Positions 17,497 to 24,827 of a stretch of 64,000 nt of DNA are shown here, one piece after another (positions within the stretch are counted from its first letter, which is position 1; each line of letters begins with the position of its first letter). The DNA is from Carnobacterium sp. 17-4 (GTDB taxonomy: Bacteria > Bacillota > Bacilli > Lactobacillales > Carnobacteriaceae): positions 2,158,363 to 2,222,362 of the forward strand of contig NC_015391.1 of the NCBI RefSeq assembly GCF_000195575.1, read 5' to 3'. The notes under the pieces were generated by a model. That model was not told the DNA's origin and made no database searches. It saw only the letters and a list, made by a program, of their open reading frames with translations. The position numbers and the translations under genes were made by a program.

Positions 17497-18006
17497 TTAT
17501 AAGTTTTCGGTTTTTACGATAGCGTTGCTTTGTTTTTCGTGGAATTTTTTCATTACAAAACGTGCAATTGGTTGTGCAATCAATGTTTCAACCCAAAGCG
17601 CAATGAAAAAGTTTCTTGGCCAATTTAAGAATAAATGTCTAATTGGATCTAAACTAATCGTTCTTGTCCCAATCCATGTTCCAATTATTGTTAGTAAAAA
17701 TGAAAGAATCGTTACACTAAATAAGATATTGAATAAAATATGAGCATTAAAGCTATCTGTTTTTTTAGTGAATTTTCCAACGAGTTTTTCTACCAAAGGT
17801 CCAACAAGCAGTCCTTCCAATAGAACTACACAAATCCAGATAAATGGCATTGTTTTTAAAGCCATCATATACACTTCTTTAGTCATCCCGCCAAATTCAA
17901 AAGCCATAATAATAGGGGCAATAATATTTACTGAAATAATTGATATAACACCTAAAAATAGTAAAAATTCTTTACCATTTCTTGGCAATCTTGTTTCGTT
18001 TTCCAT
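17497..18006 (-). CDS. DUF2798-family membrane protein
   Basis: The 169-residue protein has four hydrophobic segments (about 12-35, 50-75, 85-110 and 130-155). Two related halves can be seen, ending VGPLVEKLVGK and AQPIARFVMKK, each preceded by a W- or N-rich helix, as expected for tandem DUF2798 repeats. Role unknown. It is a single gene convergent with the hydratase gene. Confidence 0.8.
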   Translation of the reverse strand: MENETRLPRNGKEFLLFLGVISIISVNIIAPIIMAFEFGGMTKEVYMMALKTMPFIWICVVLLEGLLVGPLVEKLVGKFTKKTDSFNAHILFNILFSVTILSFLLTIIGTWIGTRTISLDPIRHLFLNWPRNFFIALWVETLIAQPIARFVMKKFHEKQSNAIVKTENL

Positions 18007-18403
18007 TTTTTAACATCTCCATAGATTCTATTTCAGATGGTAAAACGTATTATGAAACAAAATTTTGTGCAGTTAAAAAAACACATAATTTACTTACAAA
18101 TGACGCCACACACTGATAATTGCTGTACTCATTAATAGCAATTAAACAAAAAAATTGTGTACTCTTTTATCCACAATGGTAAAAACTGGAAAAAGAATAG
18201 ACAATAGCAACAAAAAGACACTTTACCACACCAAAAACTTAAGGGTGTGGATAATTTATTTGTTCATCTGTACTAATTAGCACAATACTGCAATTATATC
18301 CGCGTTTGCTAGAAATAACAAGTGCTTTTTTCACACTAAAAAAAGTAGTGTATCCCATTTACCATGAGTACACTACTTTCCTATCATCCTGATTAAAAAC
18401 TAC
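18007..18403. other. 397-bp intergenic region with two DnaA-box sequences and hairpins
   Basis: No coding frame. It contains TTATCCACA (18167-18175) and its inverse TGTGGATAA (18246-18254), both exact DnaA-box consensus; an inverted repeat TAATTGCT/AGCAATTA near 18117-18144; CCACACC/GGTGTGG arms near 18227-18250; and the HAD-gene terminator. It also holds the DUF2798 promoter, which I could not pin down. Confidence 0.5.
18336..18379 (-). terminator. Terminator of the uronate operon (after the HAD gene)
   Basis: On the minus strand AAAGTAGTGTA pairs with TACACTACTTT and runs into TTTTT. Confidence 0.88.
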
Positions 18404-19243
18404 TTATGAATATTGTTTTAACAAGTCATCAAATTCAGTGATAACAGCTTCTTGATATGCACCCGTATATGTTTTTCCTGTAAAGTGTTTCACTGCTTCT
18501 TTAGAAAGACGTTTCCAAGAGAACGTTTCTTTGCCAAATAATATTGGGTAATACAAAACATTGTTTTTAAGAGCAGCATTTAAATCTCCAGGGGCGTCTC
18601 CTACCATTAAAATTTCATCTTCAGCATAGCCATAGTCTTTTAATTCACTAATACAAGCAGCTTTTGTTCCAGCTTCTTGACCGTATACAACATCAACATG
18701 TGGCAATAAAAGATGTCTTTCCCATTCGCTGTATAAAGCTTCACTGTTTGCAGAACTTACGATTGCAATATCTGCCACTTCATGTAATTCATTTAGAACT
18801 TCTAATACATTAGGGAATGGTGCATCTTTACCAGCTAGCTCCTCGATTCCAGTATTTACTTTTTGACTCCAGTTTAAAGCTTTTTTAAGATCTTCAGCTG
18901 GATTTTTAGCGATTTCTTTTTCTAAAGAATTGTTTGATAGTTCTTTAGTAGTTTCTATCCATTCAACTAAATTAGAAATATCTCCTACTTCTTCTCCGTT
19001 TGTAACAGCCTCTTGCAATCCTAATACCAACCCTTTAAATCGGTTGATGCCTCGTGTCGTAGAATATAAATTAATACGATTCCAAATTCCTAAGAATTCA
19101 TCACGATTTTTAATTCCGAAAACTTCTGCTGCTAATGGTCCAAAATACTTTTCATGTTTAATATTCATAGTATCCATTGCACAGCCATCTGAATCAACAC
19201 AGATTAAAAATTGTTTTTTCTTTTTAAAAATATTTTTTTCCAT
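18404..19243 (-). CDS. HAD-family hydrolase at the end of the uronate operon
   Basis: The 279-residue protein has HAD motif I (LICVDSDGCAMDTM, with the two Asp), motif II (DIAIVSSAN), a motif III Lys and motif IV (MVGDAPGDLNAA). The cap is helical and inserted after motif I, as in phosphoglycolate phosphatase-like members. It is the last gene of the eda-uxaC-uxuA-uxuB operon, so a sugar-phosphate housekeeping role is likely. The substrate is unknown. AGAGGGG precedes its ATG. A strong stem-loop at 19289-19320 sits between uxuB and this gene, so its level may differ from the rest. Confidence 0.83.
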   Translation of the reverse strand: MEKNIFKKKKQFLICVDSDGCAMDTMNIKHEKYFGPLAAEVFGIKNRDEFLGIWNRINLYSTTRGINRFKGLVLGLQEAVTNGEEVGDISNLVEWIETTKELSNNSLEKEIAKNPAEDLKKALNWSQKVNTGIEELAGKDAPFPNVLEVLNELHEVADIAIVSSANSEALYSEWERHLLLPHVDVVYGQEAGTKAACISELKDYGYAEDEILMVGDAPGDLNAALKNNVLYYPILFGKETFSWKRLSKEAVKHFTGKTYTGAYQEAVITEFDDLLKQYS

Positions 19244-19288
19244 GAGTAAACCCCTCTTTTTATGATTTAAAATCTTTACAGAAAGGAA

Positions 19289-19348
19289 GGGACATAAGAA
19301 TAGTTATATTCTAGTGTCCCTATCCTCATTTCTTTGAAAACGTTTTAC
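19289..19348 (-). promoter_or_regulatory. Intercistronic stem-loop and cre-like site between uxuB and the HAD gene
   Basis: GGGACA-AGAATA pairs with TATTCT-TGTCCC (19289-19320). Next to it TTGAAAACGTTTTAC (19334-19348) matches the cre consensus at 13/15. Possible partial terminator, processing site or internal regulation. Confidence 0.5.
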
Positions 19349-19356
19349 GTTTTTAA

Positions 19357-20202
19357 TTATACACCTGAATACGCATGGAATCCACCATCAATTGGTAATA
19401 CAACTCCGTTAACGAAACTTGAAGCTTTTTCGTCAGCTAAGAATAATAATCCGCCGATCAATTCTTCAGGTTCGCCAAAACGGTTCATTGGTGTACTTGC
19501 AAGGATTTTGTGTGTACGATCCTTTGGAGTTCCATCTTCATTGAACAACAATGCTTGGTTTTGTGTACTTACTAAGAATCCAGGAGCAATAGCATTTACA
19601 CGGATACCCACGTGTGAGAAGTATACTGCTAACCATTCTGTAAAGTTGCTGATTGCTGCTTTAGCGCCTGAGTATGCAGGAATTTTTGTTAATGGAGTGA
19701 AAGCATTCATACTTGAAATATTGATGATGTTTGCTCCTTCTTTTCCAAGCATATCTTTAGCAAATACTTGAGTTGGAAGCAATGTTCCAAGGTAGTTTAA
19801 GTTGAAAACAAATTCGATTCCAGATTTGTCTAGTTCGAAGAAAGATTTAACGCCTTCCATTCCTTCCATTTCGTGGAATTCATTTTCTGTAGATGCTTTA
19901 GGGCTATTTCCGCCAGCTCCGTTAACTAGAATATCTGCAACACCGAAGTCTGCAACAACAGCGTCATGTGCTTCTTGCAAGCTTTCTAATTCTAAAACGT
20001 TTGCTTTGTATCCTTTAGCTTCTCCACCAGCTGCAACGATTTCGTCAGCGTATTTTTGAGCTGCTTCAACGTTTAAATCTAATAAAGCTACTTTTGCACC
20101 CGCACGAGCTAGTTCTTTAGCAAAGAAAGAACACAATACTCCACCAGCTCCTGTTACTACTGCTACTTTACCTGTTAAGTCATGTGTGAATGGTGATGTC
20201 AT
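19357..20202 (-). CDS. uxuB: SDR-family D-mannonate oxidoreductase (fructuronate reductase)
   Basis: The 281-residue protein is a short-chain dehydrogenase: TGAGGVLCSFFAKEL cofactor loop, Asp in LLDLNVEAA, NGAGGNSPKAS, catalytic Ser in NISSMNAF and YSGAKAA (YxxxK). The GAGGNSPKA motif and long insert after it fit the YjmF-type mannonate oxidoreductase that replaces the unrelated long-chain UxuB of enterobacteria. It reduces D-fructuronate to D-mannonate with NADH. Between uxuA and the HAD gene, AGGAGG upstream. Placement in the operon makes the call firm although the sequence alone would only say SDR. Confidence 0.88.
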   Translation of the reverse strand: MTSPFTHDLTGKVAVVTGAGGVLCSFFAKELARAGAKVALLDLNVEAAQKYADEIVAAGGEAKGYKANVLELESLQEAHDAVVADFGVADILVNGAGGNSPKASTENEFHEMEGMEGVKSFFELDKSGIEFVFNLNYLGTLLPTQVFAKDMLGKEGANIINISSMNAFTPLTKIPAYSGAKAAISNFTEWLAVYFSHVGIRVNAIAPGFLVSTQNQALLFNEDGTPKDRTHKILASTPMNRFGEPEELIGGLLFLADEKASSFVNGVVLPIDGGFHAYSGV

Positions 20203-20300
20203 TTTAATTTCCTCCTCTTAATATCTGTTGGTTTTATTATCTAATAGCTTGGACCTTCTCTTATTTGGTAGAAGGCCAAACTATCATGAATAGTTTTTAT

Positions 20301-21350
20301 TTATTTTGCGTCAGCTTTGGCTTTTTGAGCCGCTTCATATAAACCATTAAGATAAGTTGCGCCTAAAGCACGGTCGAATAAACCGTATCCTGGTTTACCA
20401 GTTTCGCCCCAGATCATACGTCCGTGGTCTGGACGGATAGCACCTTTAAAGTCGTGGTCGCTTAATGCTTTAACTACACGGTACATGTCAATTGAACCCA
20501 TTTCAGATAAGTGAGCAGATTCTTGGAATGATTTCCCACCTATTAATTTAACATTACGTGCGTGAACAAAGTTAACACGATTTTTTTCTAACATACTTTC
20601 TAAGATAGCTACTGCGTCATTTTTAGGATCAGATGCAAATGAACCTACACATAAAGTAACGCCATTGTATTCGCTGTCGTACAATTTAATGAAGCGATCT
20701 AATGCAGCTTGTCCAGTAATGATACGAGGTAAGCCAAAAATGCTGTATGGAGGATCATCCGGGTGAATGGCCATCTTAACGCCTGCAGCTTCAGCTGTTG
20801 GCATAATTCCTTTGATAAAGTACTCTAGGTTTTCCCAAAGTTTTTCATTATCAATTGATTTGTATTCATCCATTAAGTTGTTCATTTCTTCAGCAGTGTA
20901 ACTTTCATCCCAACCTGGTAAAGAAAGTGTACGAGGGTCCATTTTGTTTACTTGTTCTTCATCAAAGATCAAGGCATTTGAACCATCTGGAAGTGGATAA
21001 GCTAAGTCAGAACGAGTCCAGTCAAAAACTGGCATGAAGTTGTAACATACTACTGGAATTCCAGCTTCTCCTAAATTTTTCAACGTTGTTTTATAGTTTT
21101 CGATGTATTTATCACGTGTTGGTTTTCCTGTTTTGATGTCTTCATGAACAGGAACACTTTCAATAACAGAAAGTTCTAATCCTTTTGCTTCGATTGATGA
21201 TTTTAATGCTTGGATTTTTTCTAACGGCCATATTTCTCCAACTGGGATATCATAAATAGCTGAAACTATTCCTTTCATTCCCGGGATTTGGCGGATATAT
21301 TCTAATGAAATCGGATCTGATTCACCGTACCATCTAAATGTCATTTTCAT
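20301..21350 (-). CDS. uxuA: Mannonate dehydratase
   Basis: The 349-residue enzyme starts MKMTFRWYGESDPISLEYIRQIPG, an N-terminus characteristic of UxuA, and has VCYNFMPVFDWTR, KMAIHPDDPP and RPDHGRMIWGE, which supply metal-binding and catalytic His/Asp residues. It converts D-mannonate to 2-keto-3-deoxygluconate, the substrate of kdgK. The length is normal for the Gram-positive enzyme. It lies 28 bases downstream of uxaC. Confidence 0.95.
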   Translation of the reverse strand: MKMTFRWYGESDPISLEYIRQIPGMKGIVSAIYDIPVGEIWPLEKIQALKSSIEAKGLELSVIESVPVHEDIKTGKPTRDKYIENYKTTLKNLGEAGIPVVCYNFMPVFDWTRSDLAYPLPDGSNALIFDEEQVNKMDPRTLSLPGWDESYTAEEMNNLMDEYKSIDNEKLWENLEYFIKGIMPTAEAAGVKMAIHPDDPPYSIFGLPRIITGQAALDRFIKLYDSEYNGVTLCVGSFASDPKNDAVAILESMLEKNRVNFVHARNVKLIGGKSFQESAHLSEMGSIDMYRVVKALSDHDFKGAIRPDHGRMIWGETGKPGYGLFDRALGATYLNGLYEAAQKAKADAK

Positions 21351-21378
21351 TGTAATTGAACTCCTCTTTATATGTTTT

Positions 21379-22791
21379 TTAGTTTACTTTATTAAAGTAT
21401 TCCATAGCGTTGTTGTAACAAATATTTTCAACCAGTTTCTTCAATAGTTCTTGATCATTAGGGAATTTTCCGTTTTCAACGCGTTCTCCAATGAAGTTAC
21501 ATAGGATACGACGGAAATATTCGTGACGTGGGTAAGAAACAAAACTACGTGAGTCTGTTAACATCCCAACAAAATGCATCAATAAACCATGATCTGCTAA
21601 TGCTTCCATTTGTCTCAACATACCTTGTTCGGTATCGTTAAACCACCAACCAGAACCAAATTGAATTTTCCCTTTGATTCCTTCATTATTTGTTTGGAAA
21701 TTTGCAACTGTACTTGCTACCACATCATTGTATGTTGGGTTCAAGTTGTAGACAATCGTTTTAGGCAATTTATCTTCTTTATCCAGTGCGTTTAAAATGT
21801 TGTTTAACGCAAAAGCAACATTTGTCTGATCATTGATTGAATCAAAACCAGCGTCTGCTCCTACTAAGTCAAACATACGAGAGTTGTTGTTACGGATTGC
21901 TCCAAAATGAAGCTGCATAACCCATCCTCTTGCATGGTACATTTTTCCTAAATCAGATAATAAACGTGTTTGATATTTGGCATTTTCTTCTGCTGATACT
22001 TCTTTTTGAGCCAATCCTTTTAAGAAGATTGCTTCAATTTCTTCATCACTCGATTCTGCGTAGAGTAGTTTTCCTAGACCATGGTCTGAAATAATAGCCC
22101 CACGTTCGTTGAAATAATCTACACGAGCCTCAATTTCTGTAATCAATTCTTTGTAAGTTGTTACATCTTTAGAAGAAACCTTTTGCAATTTATCAACAAA
22201 ATTCAAGAATTTTTCTTCTCCAACTGCAAAAGCTTCATCCGGACGAAACGAAGGAGCAACTTCAACTGTGAAATCTGCATCTTCACGAATAACCTCATGA
22301 AACTCTAAAGAATCTGTTGGATTATCAGTTGTTCCAATAAAGGTAACATTTGAGTTGTTGATCAATGTTCTAGCTGTTAATCCGTTTTCTTTAATAGCTT
22401 GATTCGCTTGATCGTAAATCAATTTCCAATTTTTTGAATTTAATAATTCATCAACACCAAAATAGCGTTTCAGTTCAAGGTGAGTCCAATGATACAAAGG
22501 ATTTCCTACAACAGATTCTACCGTTTGTGCCCATGCTTGAAATTTTTCTTCTGAACTGGCGTTACCAGTAATTTTTCCTTCTGGAATCCCATGAGCACGC
22601 ATTGCGCGCCATTTATAGTGATCTCCAGCTAACCATAATTCAGTTACATCGGCAAACTTATAATCTCCAGCAATTTGTTGAGGATCTAAGTGACAATGGT
22701 AATCAAATATTGGTAATGATTCTGCAAAATCATGATACAACTGTTTTGCTGTTTCATTCTGTAACATAAAATCTCTATTAATAAATGACAT
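21379..22791 (-). CDS. uxaC: Glucuronate (uronate) isomerase
   Basis: The 470-residue protein carries the family landmarks FDYHCHLDPQQIA near the N-terminus, WRAMRAHGIPE, GTTDNPTDSL, WVMQLHFGAIRNNN and GSGWWFNDTEQGM. UxaC interconverts D-glucuronate and D-fructuronate (and galacturonate and tagaturonate). No uxaA/uxaB genes occur here, so glucuronate is the likely physiological substrate. AAGGGG lies about 8 bases before the ATG. It is the second gene of the operon, after eda. Confidence 0.95.
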   Translation of the reverse strand: MSFINRDFMLQNETAKQLYHDFAESLPIFDYHCHLDPQQIAGDYKFADVTELWLAGDHYKWRAMRAHGIPEGKITGNASSEEKFQAWAQTVESVVGNPLYHWTHLELKRYFGVDELLNSKNWKLIYDQANQAIKENGLTARTLINNSNVTFIGTTDNPTDSLEFHEVIREDADFTVEVAPSFRPDEAFAVGEEKFLNFVDKLQKVSSKDVTTYKELITEIEARVDYFNERGAIISDHGLGKLLYAESSDEEIEAIFLKGLAQKEVSAEENAKYQTRLLSDLGKMYHARGWVMQLHFGAIRNNNSRMFDLVGADAGFDSINDQTNVAFALNNILNALDKEDKLPKTIVYNLNPTYNDVVASTVANFQTNNEGIKGKIQFGSGWWFNDTEQGMLRQMEALADHGLLMHFVGMLTDSRSFVSYPRHEYFRRILCNFIGERVENGKFPNDQELLKKLVENICYNNAMEYFNKVN

Positions 22792-22857
22792 TACTATACC
22801 CCTTCCAATAATCAGCTTGCTTAATTCGTTTAAGATAAACAGACCTATTTAGAAGAA

Positions 22858-23508
22858 TTAGTTACCTGAACGAATTTCTTTGTACCGGTCAGCAAAAGTT
22901 TTTGCTGTTTCAGTTACGGCTTGATATCCTTTTGTAGCTACATCTTTTGTTAAAGCACTACCTACTCCAACGCCCCATGCTCCATTGTTTACCCAAGTAT
23001 GCATGTTTTCAAGGTTTACTCCACCTGATGGCATTAATTCCACATGAGGAATTGGACCGTGAACATCTTTAATGAAGCCTGCACCTAGTATTCCACCTGG
23101 GAATACTTTAGCAACTTCTACTCCAGTAGCCATTGCATTTGCGATTTCTGTTACAGAACCACAACCTGGCAAATAAGGAATAGTGTAGCGGTTACATATA
23201 GTTGAAATTGCTGGGTCAAAATGCGGGCTGACAATAAACTTAGAGCCGGCTAGTATAGCGATTCTTGCTGTTATATCGTCCATTACTGTTCCTGCACCAA
23301 TTACCATATCTGTTCCTGCAAAATCAGCTGCTAAACGAGAAATAACTTTATCTGCGTTTGGTGTACTGAAGGTCACTTCAATATTTTTTATTCCACCTTC
23401 ATAAGTTGCTTTTGAAATTTCATAACCATCGTCTTCCGTTTTTCCACGTACGACCGCGAATAAAAAATTTTCTTCTAGTTTTGCTAATGTTTCTCTTTTA
23501 ATACTCAA
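22858..23508 (-). CDS. eda: KDPG aldolase (2-dehydro-3-deoxy-6-phosphogluconate / 4-hydroxy-2-oxoglutarate aldolase)
   Basis: The 216-residue class I aldolase has the FAVVRGKTEDDG motif (catalytic Arg/Glu region), IEVTFSTPNA, VIGAGTVMD, FIVSPHFDPAI, YLPGCGSVTEI and VAKVFPGG, where the Lys forms the Schiff base, then MPSGGVNLEN. It splits KDPG into pyruvate and glyceraldehyde-3-phosphate. The start is TTG at 23508 with AGGAGG 7 bases upstream. It is the first gene of the uronate operon and directly follows a near-consensus promoter and an operator. Confidence 0.94.
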   Translation of the reverse strand: MSIKRETLAKLEENFLFAVVRGKTEDDGYEISKATYEGGIKNIEVTFSTPNADKVISRLAADFAGTDMVIGAGTVMDDITARIAILAGSKFIVSPHFDPAISTICNRYTIPYLPGCGSVTEIANAMATGVEVAKVFPGGILGAGFIKDVHGPIPHVELMPSGGVNLENMHTWVNNGAWGVGVGSALTKDVATKGYQAVTETAKTFADRYKEIRSGN

Positions 23509-23532
23509 CTAAAATCCTCCTTTTAATCGATA

Positions 23533-23558
23533 GTTTCATAATGCGATACCTTATTTCA
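23533..23558. promoter_or_regulatory. Uronate-regulon operator, copy 1 (upstream of eda)
   Basis: A 26-bp motif beginning GTTTCATAATGCGATAC and ending TTATTTCA. It covers +6 to +31 of the eda transcript, a blocking position. It matches sites at 55831-55856 (22/26) and 26800-26825 (17 or more of 26). TTTCATAATRCG is also repeated directly at 23534 and 23554, 20 bp apart. Confidence 0.7.
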
Positions 23559-23570
23559 TAATACGGGTTA

Positions 23571-23599
23571 ATTATAACTTTTTTAAGAAGCATAGTCAA
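23571..23599 (-). promoter_or_regulatory. Promoter of the eda-uxaC-uxuA-uxuB operon
   Basis: Minus strand TTGACT (23594-23599), 17-base spacer, TATAAT (23571-23576); predicted start about 23564. Confidence 0.8.
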
Positions 23600-23868
23600 C
23601 ACAACCCTGCGTTTAATAAAAAAAGATTCCCTTAACCTTGCAGATGCTATCCTTAATATAAATTATACTCACTTTATTTTTACTGTAACTTAATCTAGCT
23701 TGGAATTTTCATTGAAGCTCTCACTCTATCTAATTGAACTTAACTTTATTCTTTTTGAGAGGCTTGTGCTTTTTTTTAAACTATCCTATACTAGCTTATA
23801 TATCTCGTATCACATTATAAAACTTAACTATCAGAATACCTATACTCTAAAAAAAGGATGTAATAAAA

Positions 23869-24633
23869 ATGGTTGCAAACTCGCCCAATAGAGTACAATC
23901 GGTTGATCGTGCTCTTTTAATACTTGAAACGCTTTCAAATTATGACATGCTTAGTTTGATGGAAATTAGTGAAAAAGTCCATCTACATAAAGCAACGACT
24001 CATCGTCTTGTTAATTCACTTCTTGAAAATGGGTATATTGAAAAAAACCCTGTAACAAAACAATACAAGATTTCTTTAAAACTCTTCCAAATTGGGAATC
24101 GCCGTGTCCAAAATATTGATTTTTTAAATGTGGCTAAAAGTATGATTCGTCAATTAGCACAAGAACTAAATCAAACCGTTCATTTAGTTGTTGAAGACAA
24201 TGGTGAAGTTTTATATATTGATAAACACGACCCCAGTGGAAATGAAAATCGCTTAAGCTCAAAAATTGGTCAAAAGGCTCCAATGTATGTCACAGCTGTT
24301 GGGAAAGCGATGTTAGCAACAAAATCTAATGCAGAAATTAGAGAGATGTGGAATCAAAGCGACATTACCTCTTACACCGAGCACACTATCACTTCTCTTG
24401 ATGACTTTTTGAAAGAAATTGAAACGGTTCGTCAAAATGGATACGCGATCGACAACCAAGAAAATGAATATGGTGTTGTTTGTATAGGTGCTGTATTTTC
24501 TAGCTATAAAGACCTTTCAGCTGGTGCCATAAGCATTTCTATTCCTGCTTCTGACACTGAAAAAAAACCTTTTTACATTGAAAAAATTATTGAAACGTCA
24601 AATAAAATTTCTCGTTTATTAGGTCAGTTTTAA
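23869..24633 (+). CDS. kdgR: IclR-family regulator of the uronate regulon (KdgR-like)
   Basis: The 254-residue protein has an N-terminal winged helix (about 10-70: VQSVDRALLILETLSNY, MEISEKVHLHKATTHRLVNSLLENGYIE) and an IclR effector domain (about 80-250) with the typical QTVHLVVEDNGEVLYIDK, GKAMLAT and YAIDNQENEYGVVCIGAVF motifs. It is divergent from the uronate operon, and KdgR proteins of other bacteria respond to KDG. It most likely binds the 26-bp motif at 23533, 26800 and 55831. The symbol is by function and context, not by close identity. Confidence 0.82.
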   Translation: MVANSPNRVQSVDRALLILETLSNYDMLSLMEISEKVHLHKATTHRLVNSLLENGYIEKNPVTKQYKISLKLFQIGNRRVQNIDFLNVAKSMIRQLAQELNQTVHLVVEDNGEVLYIDKHDPSGNENRLSSKIGQKAPMYVTAVGKAMLATKSNAEIREMWNQSDITSYTEHTITSLDDFLKEIETVRQNGYAIDNQENEYGVVCIGAVFSSYKDLSAGAISISIPASDTEKKPFYIEKIIETSNKISRLLGQF

Positions 24634-24641
24634 TTACTGCC

Positions 24642-24697
24642 AAACAAATAACCTCAATGGATTTTAAAAATCCATTGAGGTTATTTGTTTATTTTAG
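24642..24697 (+). terminator. Terminator of kdgR
   Basis: Perfect palindrome with 23-bp arms (AACAAATAACCTCAATGG... and its complement), followed by a T-rich stretch. Confidence 0.88.
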
Positions 24698-24730
24698 ATT
24701 TATTTTTGGACATTTGTAAAAACACCACAA

Positions 24731-24793
24731 ATACCTTTATATAGGAAGACTTTTGTTAAATCAAGCAGTCTTTTCCTATATAAAGGTTTTTTT
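24731..24793. terminator. Second long terminator hairpin, between kdgR and the GH3 gene
   Basis: ACCTTTATATAGGAA and TTCCTATATAAAGGT arms plus a GACT/AGTC inner pair, followed by TTTTTTT on the plus strand. The minus-strand T-run is poorer, so it may serve both genes unequally. Confidence 0.75.
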
Positions 24794-24827
24794 ACTCGTT
24801 AACTAGTTTGCAAATTTTTGTAATTTC

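Larger units (their letters stand above)
23509..23868. other. Divergent control region between eda and the IclR gene
   Basis: 360 bp with the eda promoter and operator at the left. The right part is AT-rich and carries the IclR-gene ribosome site AAAGGATG, but no clear promoter or hairpin that I could define. No gene is seen. Confidence 0.6.

Noticed and set aside
19334-19771. Plus-strand 145-codon frame over uxuB
   Set aside because: Antisense to a clear SDR gene with intact motifs.
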